A DNA stretch of 64,000 nucleotides, taken from Rhizobium acidisoli. Lineage in GTDB: Bacteria > Pseudomonadota > Alphaproteobacteria > Rhizobiales > Rhizobiaceae. Positions 26,008-34,809 of the stretch are shown here, one piece after another; position 1 is the first letter of the stretch; every line of letters begins with the position of its first letter. A program made the position numbers and the translations under genes. The stretch spans positions 2,666,001-2,730,000 of the forward strand of contig NZ_CP034998.1 of the NCBI RefSeq assembly GCF_002531755.2. The letters are read 5' to 3'. The notes under the pieces were generated by a model. The model worked only from the letters and a program-made list of their open reading frames with translations, searched no databases and was not told where the DNA came from.

Positions 26008-27666
26008 ATGAAAAGAACGGGCGGGCAACTCATCGTCGAGGCGCTGAAGGCGAACGGCGTCAAGCGTCTCTCCTGCGTGCCCGGCGAGAGTTTCCTCGCC
26101 GTCCTCGACGCGCTGCGCGACAGCGATATCGATGTGATCGTCTGCCGCCAGGAGGGCGGCGCGGCGATGATGGCGGATTGCTGGGGCCGGCTGACCGGCG
26201 AACCCGGCATCTGCATGGTCACCCGCGGCCCCGGCGCCACCAACGCCTCTGCCGGTCTGCATATATCAAAGCAGGATTCGATCCCGATGATCCTCTTCAT
26301 CGGCCAGGTGCAGCGCGAAGCACGCGAACGCGAGGCCTTCCAGGAGGTCGAATTCCGCCGCGCCTTCACCGAATTCGCCAAATGGGTGGGCGAGATCGAC
26401 GATGCCGCCCGCATTCCCGAGTTCGTCACCCGCGCCTTTGCCATCGCAACCTCCGGCCGTCCCGGCCCCGTGGTGCTGACGCTGCCGGAGGATATGCTGC
26501 GCGACGAGGTCGAGGCGCCCCGCGCCAAGCATTACGTCAGCGTCGAGGCGCATCCCGGCCGCCGGCAGATCGACGATTTCTATATACGATTGCTCAAAGC
26601 CGAGCGGCCGATGGTGATCCTCGGCGGCACGCGCTGGGATGCCGATGCCGTCGCCGATTTTGCAATCTTCGCCGAGCGTTTCCAACTGCCAGTCGGCTGC
26701 TCCTTCCGCCGGCAGATGCTGTTCGATCATCTCCATCCCTCTTATGCCGGCGATGTCGGCATCGGCATCAATCCGGCGCTGGCAAAGGAGATCAAGGAGA
26801 GTGATCTGCTGATCCTGCTCGGCGCCCGCATGTCGGAAATGCCGTCTTCGTCCTATACGCTGATCGATATCCCCTACCCTCAGCAATCGCTGGTGCACGT
26901 CTATCCCGATGCGTCGGAACTCGGGCGTATCTACCGCCCGGATCTCGCCATCTGCGCCGCGCCTGCCGATTTCGTCGCTGCACTTGTCGATCTGGAAGCG
27001 CCGGCCGAGCCGCATTGGGCGGAGCGCACTGAGCGCATGCATCAGTCCTATCTCGCCTGGTCGAAACCGCCGGCAACAGGTCCGGGCGCCGTCCATATGG
27101 GGCCGATCATGGAGTGGCTGGAAGCCAATACCGGGCCGGAGACGATCTTCACCAACGGCGCCGGCAACTACGCCACCTGGCTGCACCGCTTCCATCGTTT
27201 CCGCCGCTTCAACACCCAGGCCGCCCCCACCTCCGGCTCGATGGGTTACGGCCTGCCTGCCGCCGTCGCCGCCAAGCGGCTCTTTCCCGAGCGCGAGGTC
27301 ATCTGCTTTGCCGGCGACGGCTGTTTCCTGATGCACGGCCAGGAATTCGCCACCGCCATCCGCTACGGCCTGCCGATCATATCGGTCGTCGTCAACAACG
27401 GCATCTACGGCACGATCCGCATGCATCAGGAGCGCGAATATCCCGGCCGCGTCAGCAGCACCGATCTCACCAATCCCGACTTCGCAGCCCTTGCCCGCGC
27501 CTATGGCGGCCATGGCGAGACGGCGGAAAGCACGGAAGAATTCGCCCCCGCCTTCGAGCGGGCCCGTGCAAGCGGCAAGCCGGCAATCATCGAAGTCAAA
27601 CTCGATCCCGAGGCGATCACGCCGACCCGCACGCTCTCGGAAATCGCGCAAACAAAAAGCCGGTAA
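26008..27666 (+). CDS. Thiamine-pyrophosphate-dependent enzyme, acetolactate-synthase-like
   Basis: A 552-residue enzyme with the three domains of the ALS/POX group. The N-terminal domain has the activating glutamate in VCRQEGGAAMMAD (E49). There is a central Rossmann-type domain, and a C-terminal TPP domain with CFAGDGCFLMHGQEF and its NNGIYG metal-binding motif. No regulatory subunit gene (ilvN type) is adjacent, so ordinary branched-chain synthesis is unlikely. It may act on a 2-oxo acid made or consumed with the CoA-transferase before it. The start at 26008 is one of two near-identical phrases (atcgtcatgaagaagg, attgtcatgaaaagaa); the first is closed after six codons. A terminator overlaps its stop. 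Confidence 0.88.
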   Translation: MKRTGGQLIVEALKANGVKRLSCVPGESFLAVLDALRDSDIDVIVCRQEGGAAMMADCWGRLTGEPGICMVTRGPGATNASAGLHISKQDSIPMILFIGQVQREAREREAFQEVEFRRAFTEFAKWVGEIDDAARIPEFVTRAFAIATSGRPGPVVLTLPEDMLRDEVEAPRAKHYVSVEAHPGRRQIDDFYIRLLKAERPMVILGGTRWDADAVADFAIFAERFQLPVGCSFRRQMLFDHLHPSYAGDVGIGINPALAKEIKESDLLILLGARMSEMPSSSYTLIDIPYPQQSLVHVYPDASELGRIYRPDLAICAAPADFVAALVDLEAPAEPHWAERTERMHQSYLAWSKPPATGPGAVHMGPIMEWLEANTGPETIFTNGAGNYATWLHRFHRFRRFNTQAAPTSGSMGYGLPAAVAAKRLFPEREVICFAGDGCFLMHGQEFATAIRYGLPIISVVVNNGIYGTIRMHQEREYPGRVSSTDLTNPDFAALARAYGGHGETAESTEEFAPAFERARASGKPAIIEVKLDPEAITPTRTLSEIAQTKSR

Positions 27667-27695
27667 GTCCGTGAGTTCGCGGATTTACCGGCTTT
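27656..27695. terminator. Bidirectional terminator between TPP enzyme and RidA genes
   Basis: aaagccggtaagtccg (27656-27671) and cggatttaccggcttt (27680-27695) pair over 16 bases, with one G-T wobble, around an 8-base loop. It includes the stop codon of the TPP gene and serves both converging units. Confidence 0.85.
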
Positions 27696-27716
27696 GATGC
27701 AATGCTGCGGCGACGA

Positions 27717-28061
27717 TCAGTCGATCGCGGCCGTGACGATGAACTCGACCTTGTATTTCGGCGCTGCGAGCTTGGCTTCGCTGGTGGCGCGGGCCGGCGG
27801 ATTGGCCGGATCGATCCAGGCTTCCCAGGCGGCGTTCATCTCGGCGAAATAGGCAATGTCGGAGAGATAGACGATCGTCTGCAGGATCTTCGACTTGTTG
27901 CTGCCGGATGCAGCCAGCAGGCGGTCGACTTCGGCAAGCGAGGACTTGCACTGATCGGTAACGCTTTCGCCCTCGCCGACCTGGCCTGCGAGATAAACCG
28001 TGTTGCCGTGAATGACGGCGCCGCTCATGCGTGCGCCGACGTCGATACGCTTAATGCTCAT
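27717..28061 (-). CDS. RidA (YjgF/YER057c/UK114) family enamine/imine deaminase
   Basis: A 114-residue RidA-fold protein. The family hydrolyses reactive enamines and imines such as 2-aminoacrylate. TVYLAGQVG near residue 22 and the C-terminal block PPARATSEAKLAAPKYKVEFIVTAA are diagnostic, with the substrate-binding arginine in PPARAT. Two consecutive ATGs occur (28064 and 28061); the second sits 6 bases after GGAG and is chosen. It ends a minus-strand run DUF4432 - DUF442 - RidA, spaced by about 70 bases, each with a good ribosome binding site. Confidence 0.9.
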   Translation of the reverse strand: MSIKRIDVGARMSGAVIHGNTVYLAGQVGEGESVTDQCKSSLAEVDRLLAASGSNKSKILQTIVYLSDIAYFAEMNAAWEAWIDPANPPARATSEAKLAAPKYKVEFIVTAAID

Positions 28062-28134
28062 CATAGTCTCCTGAGTGAATGGAAGGCAGCGGCGCTGCGA
28101 TGCAGCGCCGGAAAATCGGCAGCCGGAACGGGGT

Positions 28135-28473
28135 CTAGCTGCGGATATGGTGGGTCTTCTGGTAGATCGCCGTCGAGCGGGCGCCGGAGCGGCAATAGCC
28201 GAGCATCGGCCTCGGGAATTCGTCGAGCGCGTCGACCATGCCCTGCACGGCTTCCTCGGTCACGCCCATCGGCCCGACAGGCACATGGGAGATCTCGATA
28301 CCGAGTTCCCTAGCGCGCGCTTCGATAACGGAGAACGACGTCTGGTCGGGGCTCTCATGGTCGGGGCGGTGGCAGACGATCGATTTGAACCCCAGCGCCT
28401 TGATCTCGTCGAGGTCCTCGGGCGTGATCTGACCCGAAACCGAATATTCATCGTCGATCTGGCGAATATCCAT
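28135..28473 (-). CDS. TIGR01244/DUF442 family protein (beta-lactamase-hydrolase-like phosphatase fold)
   Basis: A 112-residue single-domain protein. The sequence SVSGQITPEDLDEIKALGFKSIVCHRPDHE and the active-site-like loop YCRSGARS near residue 95 match the DUF442 family. That family is related to dual-specificity phosphatases and is often fused to rhodanese or metallo-beta-lactamase domains in sulfide-response operons (BLH/BigR). Here it is stand-alone, and no BigR-like regulator is nearby. A GAGGAGA precedes the ATG at 28473. Activity (phosphatase or sulfurtransferase) is not established from sequence. Confidence 0.8.
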   Translation of the reverse strand: MDIRQIDDEYSVSGQITPEDLDEIKALGFKSIVCHRPDHESPDQTSFSVIEARARELGIEISHVPVGPMGVTEEAVQGMVDALDEFPRPMLGYCRSGARSTAIYQKTHHIRS

Positions 28474-28544
28474 CGTCCTGTCTCCTCAAAAATGGTGGGC
28501 TGAAGGTCTACGACGCAGCTTGGCAAGCGTCAACAACACTTCGC

Positions 28545-29384
28545 TCACAGGAAGGCAAAGCTCAGCCCATAGCTGCGGCTCTCGCCTGATGCCAGCATGT
28601 TGAATTCGCCGGCAGCCTGAAGCTCGTCACGCGTGACCCAGCGATGCGAGACCGGCTCGATGCCGATAATATGGGCCGGCGCCTTCTGGTTCCGCCAGAC
28701 CTGCAGATAAGGCAGCGTGTCGGCGCGGAAGCGCGCGCGGAGCGTCCTGCCGCCGATCGCGGCGATGGGCCCGAGCCGAATTTCGGCAAAGCCCTGCTCC
28801 GTTGCCGGCGCCGGCACGCAGAAGATGCCGCCCGGCTCCTCGCCGAATGCCCAGGGGAAACCGCCATTCTCCAGCATCCGGCCCTCGAGCCGCGTGCCCT
28901 CGTCCAGCCATTTGCCGCCGGCGTTCATGTGATACATCAGGAAGGTCGGCACCGTCTGATCGCTGGTATTGACGACCCGGTCCTCGAGCAACACCTCGCC
29001 GGTCTCCCCGTCGATCCGCCACAGCCGCTCGATGCGCTGCGGCAGACCCTCGACAGTCACGATATCGATATCGGCGCGGCATTCGGCATTGCCGTTCTCG
29101 AACTTCGTCCACAGCACCTTGGCTGCATGGCCGGAGGCCGATCCGTGCAGCGGATAAACCTTGCCCTCGGCGCTACCGGCGATCGGCTGGCGGTGGCGGA
29201 TATGATCCGGTCCGCAGGTGAACAGGAAGCCTTCGAGCGAGTGATCGATTCGCGGATCGCCATCGTCGGGAATGGCGCGCTTCGGCGCGATATCGACGCC
29301 TTCGACGATGCAGCCGCCGATATCCAGCACCGATGTTTCATCGAGCATCAGGCGCGGCCCGCTTGCAGCGGCAAATTCGATCAT
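28545..29384 (-). CDS. DUF4432 family protein, aldose-1-epimerase-like fold
   Basis: A 279-residue protein with galactose-mutarotase-like beta-sandwich features: KVYPLHGSASGHAAKVLW near residue 75, ERLWRIDGETGEVLLEDRVVNTS, TFLMYHMNAGG and the C-terminal IIGIEPVSH. These match the DUF4432 group of putative sugar epimerases, whose substrates are mostly unknown. It lacks a signal peptide, so it is cytoplasmic. The ATG at 29384 follows GAGGAG. It is the first gene of a probable three-gene run with DUF442 and RidA. Confidence 0.8.
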   Translation of the reverse strand: MIEFAAASGPRLMLDETSVLDIGGCIVEGVDIAPKRAIPDDGDPRIDHSLEGFLFTCGPDHIRHRQPIAGSAEGKVYPLHGSASGHAAKVLWTKFENGNAECRADIDIVTVEGLPQRIERLWRIDGETGEVLLEDRVVNTSDQTVPTFLMYHMNAGGKWLDEGTRLEGRMLENGGFPWAFGEEPGGIFCVPAPATEQGFAEIRLGPIAAIGGRTLRARFRADTLPYLQVWRNQKAPAHIIGIEPVSHRWVTRDELQAAGEFNMLASGESRSYGLSFAFL

Positions 29385-29639
29385 CGCAGTCTCCTCAGGG
29401 GCTTATCGGCCGAGTAGCGTTAGATTTTGCGCCGTCTTTCGTCAATCGAACCCTGTTCCTCTCTTGCGCTTTTGCCCCAACCATGGATTTTGCGGAACTG
29501 ACACGGAGACGCAAACGTTTATGAGTAAAAGGAAATCTTAGTGATTTTCATATTTTGTTCAGCACGGTTTCATAAATTCCACACTAGCGTCAAAATTCGC
29601 AGGTGTGTGTCGGCCTAGTCACTGTTCGAGGTGTGAGAC

Positions 29640-31031
29640 GTGAATCGTTTTTTAAAGTCGGCATTTTCGCTTGCGGCCGTGCTGGCAGCCATTGCGGCTG
29701 CAGCACCGGAGGCCGGCGCGCAGCAGTTCCGTGACCGCCGCCAGAGTGATGTCGTGCTCGTCACCCCGAGCGGTGAAATCCTCGACTATGTCCCGCGCGG
29801 CTATATTTACGCCCGCGACCGCAGCGGCAACCGCGTGCTGATTGACGACTACGGCAATGTCGTCGCCACCGAGATGCGCGCCCGCGGCTACTATCCGCCG
29901 CGGCCCGGCCCGCGCGAGGTCTATGCCGACCAGAACGGCAACGATCCCTATTACGCCGACGATGGCGACACGCGATACTCCGAGCGCGGTGCGGTCACCG
30001 GCGGCATCCCGCGCGACGCGGCGATCGAACGCCAGCCGCTCGGCGAGCAGCCCTATCCCCAGGATAACAGCATCGGCAATCCGCAGTCCGGCGACGATTA
30101 TGCCTCGATCGATCCCGACCAGCAGATTCCGCCCGCCGACGCGCCAAAGGCCGCGCCGGACGAACCCGTCATCACGCTGAAGAACAAGTCAAAGCCGGAG
30201 ATCGTCGCGCTGCAGGTCTTCCTCGACCGCGCCGGCATCTCGCCCGGCGTCATCGACGGCCATATGGGCTCGAACGTCACCAAATCGGTCTATGCCTATG
30301 ACCAGATGACCGGCTCCAAACTCGACCCGAACGACACCGACGCCATTCTGGAAGAGCTGCGCATGAACGGCGGCCTGCCGGTCGTCAGCTACACGATCAC
30401 GCCGGCCGATGCCGCCGGCCCTTACGTTGCAGAGATCCCGGAAGACTATTCGCACAAGGCGCTGCTGCCGTCGCTCGCCTATACATCCACCACCGAAATG
30501 CTGGCCGAGCGCTTCCACATGGACGAAGCCTTCCTCAAGGAAATGAACCCCGGCGCCGATTTCAGCGTTGCCGGCACCGTCATCAAGGTCGTCAATCCGG
30601 GTGAGCCGAAGAGCGGCGAAGTTGCCCGCATCATCGCCGACAAGGGCCGCAAGCAGGTCTTTGCCTATGATAGCGCCGGCAATCTCATTGCCGCCTATCC
30701 GGCATCGATCGGCTCCACCGACACCCCCTCCCCGTCGGGCATCGTGACCGTCGAGCGCGTCGCCTTCAATCCCGGTTACACCTATAATCCGAAGATCAAT
30801 TTCCAGCAGGGCGCCAACGACAAGATCCTCAACATTCCGCCCGGCCCGAACGGCCCGGTCGGCACCGTCTGGATGGCCTTGTCGAAGCCGACCTACGGCA
30901 TCCACGGCACGCCCGAGCCCTCCAAGATCGGCCGCACCCAGAGCCACGGCTGCATCCGCCTGACCAATTGGGACGCAACCGAGCTTGCCAAGATGGTCAA
31001 GCCGGGAGTGACGGTCGAATTCGTCGATTGA
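29640..31031 (+). CDS. L,D-transpeptidase (ErfK/YbiS/YcfS/YnhG family), exported
   Basis: A 463-residue periplasmic enzyme that forms 3-3 murein cross-links or attaches proteins to murein. The signal peptide ends near PEAGAQ. Residues 30-180 are a Tyr/Pro/Asp-rich, low-complexity region. Residues 180-240 form a peptidoglycan-binding-like module (LQVFLDRAGISPGVIDGHMG). The YkuD domain ends with YGIHGTPEPSKIGRTQSHGCIRL, holding the catalytic His and Cys. The GTG at 29640 follows GAGGTG. Single gene; the roughly 250 bases before it (29385-29639) hold no other gene. Rhizobial walls are rich in L,D cross-links. Confidence 0.92.
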   Translation: MNRFLKSAFSLAAVLAAIAAAAPEAGAQQFRDRRQSDVVLVTPSGEILDYVPRGYIYARDRSGNRVLIDDYGNVVATEMRARGYYPPRPGPREVYADQNGNDPYYADDGDTRYSERGAVTGGIPRDAAIERQPLGEQPYPQDNSIGNPQSGDDYASIDPDQQIPPADAPKAAPDEPVITLKNKSKPEIVALQVFLDRAGISPGVIDGHMGSNVTKSVYAYDQMTGSKLDPNDTDAILEELRMNGGLPVVSYTITPADAAGPYVAEIPEDYSHKALLPSLAYTSTTEMLAERFHMDEAFLKEMNPGADFSVAGTVIKVVNPGEPKSGEVARIIADKGRKQVFAYDSAGNLIAAYPASIGSTDTPSPSGIVTVERVAFNPGYTYNPKINFQQGANDKILNIPPGPNGPVGTVWMALSKPTYGIHGTPEPSKIGRTQSHGCIRLTNWDATELAKMVKPGVTVEFVD

Positions 31032-31227
31032 CCGCGGAACAGGATTGCGGGGCGCTGTTGATTGACCGAGATGCGGCCGGACTATTCCGTCCGCTTTTTG
31101 ACACAACAATCTAGCGGCAGCCGCGGCGGCAGTTCAAATTTGCTCTCCCGCTTCAAAGTTTGGAACCTGAAAGCGCGCCAAAAGCTATTAAATCTGTAGA
31201 TTTCATCTCCTGACATTAGGAGGTCGT

Positions 31228-32196
31228 ATGAAATCGTTTCTTCGCTTGGCTTTGAGCGTCTTCGCGGGTGTGGTTGCAATCGGCACGGCGCGGGCTGCCG
31301 ATGTCTCGGAAATTCGCGTGGACTGGGCGACCTACAATCCGGTCAGCCTCATCCTGAAGGATGAAGGCATCCTGGAAAAGGAATTCGAAAAGGACGGGAT
31401 CAAGATAACCTGGGTCCAGTCCGCAGGCTCCAACAAAGCCCTCGAATTCCTGAATGCAGGCTCCCTCGACTTCGGCTCGACCGCGGGTGCGGCGGCTTTA
31501 ATCGGTCGCATCAACGGCAATCCGATCAAGTCCGTCTATGTGTATTCGCGTCCGGAATGGACAGCGCTCGTAACGCGGAAGGATACCGGCATTGCCAAGG
31601 TTGAGGACCTCAAAGGCAAGTCCATCGCCGTAACACGCGGCACCGATCCGCACATTTTCCTGGTACGCGCGCTCGCCGATGCTGGTCTCACCGAAAAGGA
31701 TGTTTCGCTTGTTCTGCTCCAGCACGCGGACGGTCGCCTTGCGCTGAAGCGCGGTGACGTCGATGCCTGGGCGGGCCTCGATCCGATCATGGCGTCGGCC
31801 GAGATCGAAGATGGCGACGTGCTGTTTTATCGCAAGCCGGAAAACAACAGCTGGGGCGTTCTCAACGTGCGCGAGGAGTTTGCCGCCGCGCACCCCGACA
31901 TCGTTAAACGCGTCCTCGCATCCTACGAGAAGGCCCGCACCGAGGCTCTGAAAGATCCGACCAGGCTGAAAGCCGCCCTCGTTACCGCCACCAAGCTGCC
32001 CGATACCGTGATTGAGCGCCAGCTGGAGCGTACGAACCTCGGCTATACCGTGATCGGCGACGCCCAGCGCGAGACGATCGAAGCCGCGGGTCTTGCTCTG
32101 CAAAAAGCCGATGTCATCAATGCGGATGTCGATGTCAAACAAGCGGTCTCAGCGCTGATCGATCCCAGCTATGCCTCGGCCGCTCTCGGCCAATGA
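31228..32196 (+). CDS. ABC transporter substrate-binding protein, sulfonate/taurine type
   Basis: A 322-residue periplasmic binding protein with signal peptide MKSFLRLALSVFAGVVAIGTARA. IRVDWATYNPVSLILKDEGILEKEF and ALEFLNAGSLDFGSTAGAAALIG are the NMT1/SsuA-type motifs, as in aliphatic sulfonate and taurine binding proteins. The genes for permease and ATPase follow (gap 34 bases, then 1 base). No monooxygenase (SsuD/TauD) gene is adjacent, so the sulfur substrate is unproven. The ATG follows a strong GGAGG. A 16-base sequence 60 bases upstream recurs before the antitoxin gene at 56.9 kb. Confidence 0.88.
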   Translation: MKSFLRLALSVFAGVVAIGTARAADVSEIRVDWATYNPVSLILKDEGILEKEFEKDGIKITWVQSAGSNKALEFLNAGSLDFGSTAGAAALIGRINGNPIKSVYVYSRPEWTALVTRKDTGIAKVEDLKGKSIAVTRGTDPHIFLVRALADAGLTEKDVSLVLLQHADGRLALKRGDVDAWAGLDPIMASAEIEDGDVLFYRKPENNSWGVLNVREEFAAAHPDIVKRVLASYEKARTEALKDPTRLKAALVTATKLPDTVIERQLERTNLGYTVIGDAQRETIEAAGLALQKADVINADVDVKQAVSALIDPSYASAALGQ

Positions 32197-32230
32197 AGCG
32201 GCGGGAAGTGAGCGATAGAAAGGCGTTCCC

Positions 32231-33070
32231 ATGTCTTTGGTGAACATCGCACTGTCATGGCACAATACCGAAACAGGAGCGGAGGCCCGGCAGCGTCGGG
32301 CCTCCCCTTTTGATCACCCGATTGTCGGGCTCGTGTTTCCAGTTGTTTTGTTTGCCGCCTGGGAGATCCTCGTCCGCGCTGGGATAGTCGGGGGCCGTCT
32401 GATGCCCCCGCCCTCGAGGATTCTTTATACGGTCTATACGCTGGCAGCATCGGGAGATCTGACAACGCATGTCAGTGCGACGCTGCGCAGAGTGGCGATC
32501 GGTTTTACCTTCGGGTCCCTGATCGGGACCGTGCTCGGAGCGCTGACCGGCTCCTCCAAATCGCTCGCGCGCCTGCTCGACCCGACCCTCCAGGCACTCA
32601 GAGCGATTCCGTCGATTGCCTGGGTGCCGCTTTTCATCCTGTGGTTCGGCATTTTCGAAGCCTCCAAAGTCGCATTGATTGCCGTCGGCGTCTTCTTTCC
32701 CGTCTATCTCGGGGTCTATGGCGCCGTCGTCGGCGTCGACAGGCGCATCGTCGAAGTCGGCCGCGTCTTCAGGCTTTCCGGGTTCGAGCTTATTCGTCTG
32801 ATCCTGCTGCCAGCAGTTCTAGCCGACTATATCCTTGCCCTGCGCGCTGGCCTTGGTCTCGGTTGGATGTTCGTCGTCGCGGCGGAATTCATGGGCGCGT
32901 CGGAGGGCCTCGGATATCTCCTGGTGGACGGCCAACAGCTCGGAAAGCCGGATCAGATCCTTGCCGCCATCCTGATCTTTGCCATTGTCGGCAAGGCGAC
33001 CGACACCCTGCTTCTCATTGCGACCGCGCCGTTTCTGCGCTGGCGTGACAATCATGCGAGCGGGATCTGA
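32231..33070 (+). CDS. ABC transporter permease, SsuC/TauC type
   Basis: A 279-residue inner-membrane permease with about six helices. The EAA-type ATPase-contact loop is near GVFFPVYLGVYGAVVGVDRRIVEVGRVFRLSGFELIRLILLP. The helix PTLQALRAIPSIAWVPLFILWFG is highly characteristic of sulfonate/nitrate/taurine permeases (BPD_transp_1). It pairs with the binding protein before it and the ATPase after it, which starts one base beyond its stop. Confidence 0.9.
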   Translation: MSLVNIALSWHNTETGAEARQRRASPFDHPIVGLVFPVVLFAAWEILVRAGIVGGRLMPPPSRILYTVYTLAASGDLTTHVSATLRRVAIGFTFGSLIGTVLGALTGSSKSLARLLDPTLQALRAIPSIAWVPLFILWFGIFEASKVALIAVGVFFPVYLGVYGAVVGVDRRIVEVGRVFRLSGFELIRLILLPAVLADYILALRAGLGLGWMFVVAAEFMGASEGLGYLLVDGQQLGKPDQILAAILIFAIVGKATDTLLLIATAPFLRWRDNHASGI

Positions 33071-33071
33071 C

Positions 33072-33827
33072 ATGCTCGATATCCGCTCTCTATCCAAGAT
33101 CTATCCCAACGGAACGCATGCGCTACAGGACTTTTCCCTGCGCGTCGACAAGGGGGAACTGATCGCAGTCATCGGAGGATCGGGCTGCGGCAAGAGCACG
33201 CTTCTGAGGCTGCTGTCGGGCCTGGAAGTCCCCACGCAGGGCGAAATCAGCCTGGAGGGACGGCGGCTGAAGGAGCCGGACGCGCTCGTCAACCTCGTCT
33301 TCCAGGAGCCGCGACTCTTTCCCTGGCTGACAGTTGCCGACAATATCGGATTCGGCCTGCGTCATCTGGCAACCGGCGAACGCGAGAGCCAGATATCGGC
33401 GGCCCTGGAGAAGATCGGGCTTGCCGGCTACGAGAGACGCTGGATCAAAGAGCTTTCCGGCGGGCAGGCTCAGCGTGTGGCTTTGGCGCGTGCCCTGGTG
33501 ACGAAGCCGACCGTGCTTTTACTGGACGAGCCCTTCTCAGCGCTCGATGCGATGACACGTGTCGAGCTTCAGGATCATCTGATTGATCTATGGCGCGTGA
33601 ATGCCACGACGATGCTGCTGGTCACGCACGACATTGAAGAGGCAGCGTTTCTGGCGGATCGGGTGGTCGTGATGCGCCCCTGGCCGGGACGCATTCTCGA
33701 AGTGGTCGATGTAGGCTTGCCCCGGCAACGCAATCGCATGTCGGACGAATTGGCTGGCGTGAAAAGGCGTCTCTCCGACCTTCTGGCTCACTCTCTTAAT
33801 GACGGAAGCCGCACAGCTAGCGCCTAA
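33072..33827 (+). CDS. ABC transporter ATP-binding protein, SsuB/TauB type
   Basis: A 251-residue ATPase starting MLDIRSLSKIYPNGTHAL. Walker A is GGSGCGKST, the Q-loop is FQEPRLFPWLTV (the FQExRLxPW form typical of nitrate/sulfonate/taurine importers), the signature is LSGGQAQRVAL, and Walker B is LLLDEPFSALD. The H-loop is in LLVTHDIEEA. An earlier in-frame ATG at 33054 overlaps the permease and is less likely. It energises the two proteins encoded upstream. Confidence 0.92.
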   Translation: MLDIRSLSKIYPNGTHALQDFSLRVDKGELIAVIGGSGCGKSTLLRLLSGLEVPTQGEISLEGRRLKEPDALVNLVFQEPRLFPWLTVADNIGFGLRHLATGERESQISAALEKIGLAGYERRWIKELSGGQAQRVALARALVTKPTVLLLDEPFSALDAMTRVELQDHLIDLWRVNATTMLLVTHDIEEAAFLADRVVVMRPWPGRILEVVDVGLPRQRNRMSDELAGVKRRLSDLLAHSLNDGSRTASA

Positions 33828-33829
33828 AG

Positions 33830-33863
33830 CGAAATGCGTCGCGGAAAATCCGGACGCATTTCG
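33830..33863. terminator. Hairpin between convergent sulfonate-ABC and ParA-like genes
   Basis: cgaaatgcgtc (33830-33840) pairs with gacgcatttcg (33853-33863), extended by CGG/CCG beyond a one-base bulge with loop AAAAT. It lies between the stops at 33827 (plus) and 33883 (minus), so it probably terminates both. Confidence 0.65.
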
Positions 33864-33882
33864 TCTGCGATGCGGGAAGTAT

Positions 33883-34581
33883 TCAGGCCGCCGTTGCCAT
33901 ACGGGGCGACGCCGTCAGCCGGGCGGGCAGCTTGCTCATTATCTCCTCGGCAAAACAGGTGGCGTTTTCACGCGCCTTGTCGAGATTGCTGACGCGGGCG
34001 GGATCGAGCGTGTGCAACGTACCGCCACAGTCGAAGATGTCGCGGAAGGCGGAGCGTTCGATGATCGCCGTGTCCAGCACCGGCACATGCCGTTCGCTGA
34101 GCAGTGATTTGACGAGTTGCAGCGCCCGGGTCGTGACCATCGAGTTGACGCGGGTCAGCACCACAGAATGACCGATCTTGATACCCGCCTTTTCGTCCAG
34201 ATACTGCAGCAGTTCGAGCACCTGCGCGCCGCCGCGGGCATCCATTGCACAGCCCTGGATCGGGATCAGCACGTGGTCGGAAAGGCCGACAGCGGTGGCA
34301 AGCAGCGGATTGCGTGCACCCGGCAGGTCGACGATGAAATAGTCGGTATTGTGCTTGTTCTCGCTGATATGCAGCGGCAGCGAGGCGGTGGTGACGAAAT
34401 CGATCACCGAGATATTGGGCACATGACCAGATATCTCGTGCCAGCGCGAAATCCAGTGCTGCGGATCGGCGTCGAGAATGGTGACGCGGTAACCCTTGCG
34501 GGCAAGCTCGGTGGCGAGCAGGAGAACAGCGGTGGTCTTGCCGGCGCCGCCCTTGGTATTTGCGAATGTGATGACAGGCAT
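33883..34581 (-). CDS. ParA/MinD-family P-loop ATPase, orphan (no ParB partner)
   Basis: A 232-residue deviant-Walker ATPase. MPVITFANTKGGAGKTTAVL holds the KGGxGKT loop with the signature lysine at residue 10. ILDADPQHWISRW is Walker A' and FIVDLPGARNPLLATAVGLSDHVLIP is Walker B. The length and the absence of an N-terminal helix-turn-helix place it with short ParA types such as VirC1/ParF relatives. No ParB-like gene or centromere repeats are seen nearby. The start follows GAGGA. It could position a cellular cargo or be a chromosomal relic; role unknown. Confidence 0.88.
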   Translation of the reverse strand: MPVITFANTKGGAGKTTAVLLLATELARKGYRVTILDADPQHWISRWHEISGHVPNISVIDFVTTASLPLHISENKHNTDYFIVDLPGARNPLLATAVGLSDHVLIPIQGCAMDARGGAQVLELLQYLDEKAGIKIGHSVVLTRVNSMVTTRALQLVKSLLSERHVPVLDTAIIERSAFRDIFDCGGTLHTLDPARVSNLDKARENATCFAEEIMSKLPARLTASPRMATAA

Positions 34582-34744
34582 GTTCAATCCTCGGAAGGAA
34601 ATGGTGCGAGCCGGAATCGCTCTTTTACGCACCATCGGAGCATCGTGCGGTTAATCCATCCTTTCTAATCATGGTTAACAAATTCCAAACACGCGCGCCG
34701 AAATTGCAGCCGGTATTTTTCACATCCCTAAAATTGGGGATGCG

Positions 34745-34783
34745 CTAAAATAAAGGAAGCCCGGAAAGCAAGGCTTTCCGGGC
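34745..34783 (-). terminator. Rho-independent terminator of the ALDH-ADH unit
   Basis: On the minus strand an 11-bp perfect stem GCCCGGAAAGC/GCTTTCCGGGC (34783-34759) with a 3-base loop is followed by TTCCTTTATTTTAG. It lies 26 bases after the alcohol dehydrogenase stop. Confidence 0.88.
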
Positions 34784-34809
34784 CGCTCTGCAGGTCCACC
34801 CCCAAATAC

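Noticed and set aside
24795..27666. Oxalate catabolism pair (formyl-CoA transferase and oxalyl-CoA decarboxylase)
   Set aside because: The TPP enzyme looks like the acetolactate-synthase group and lacks the N-terminal pattern of oxalyl-CoA decarboxylase.
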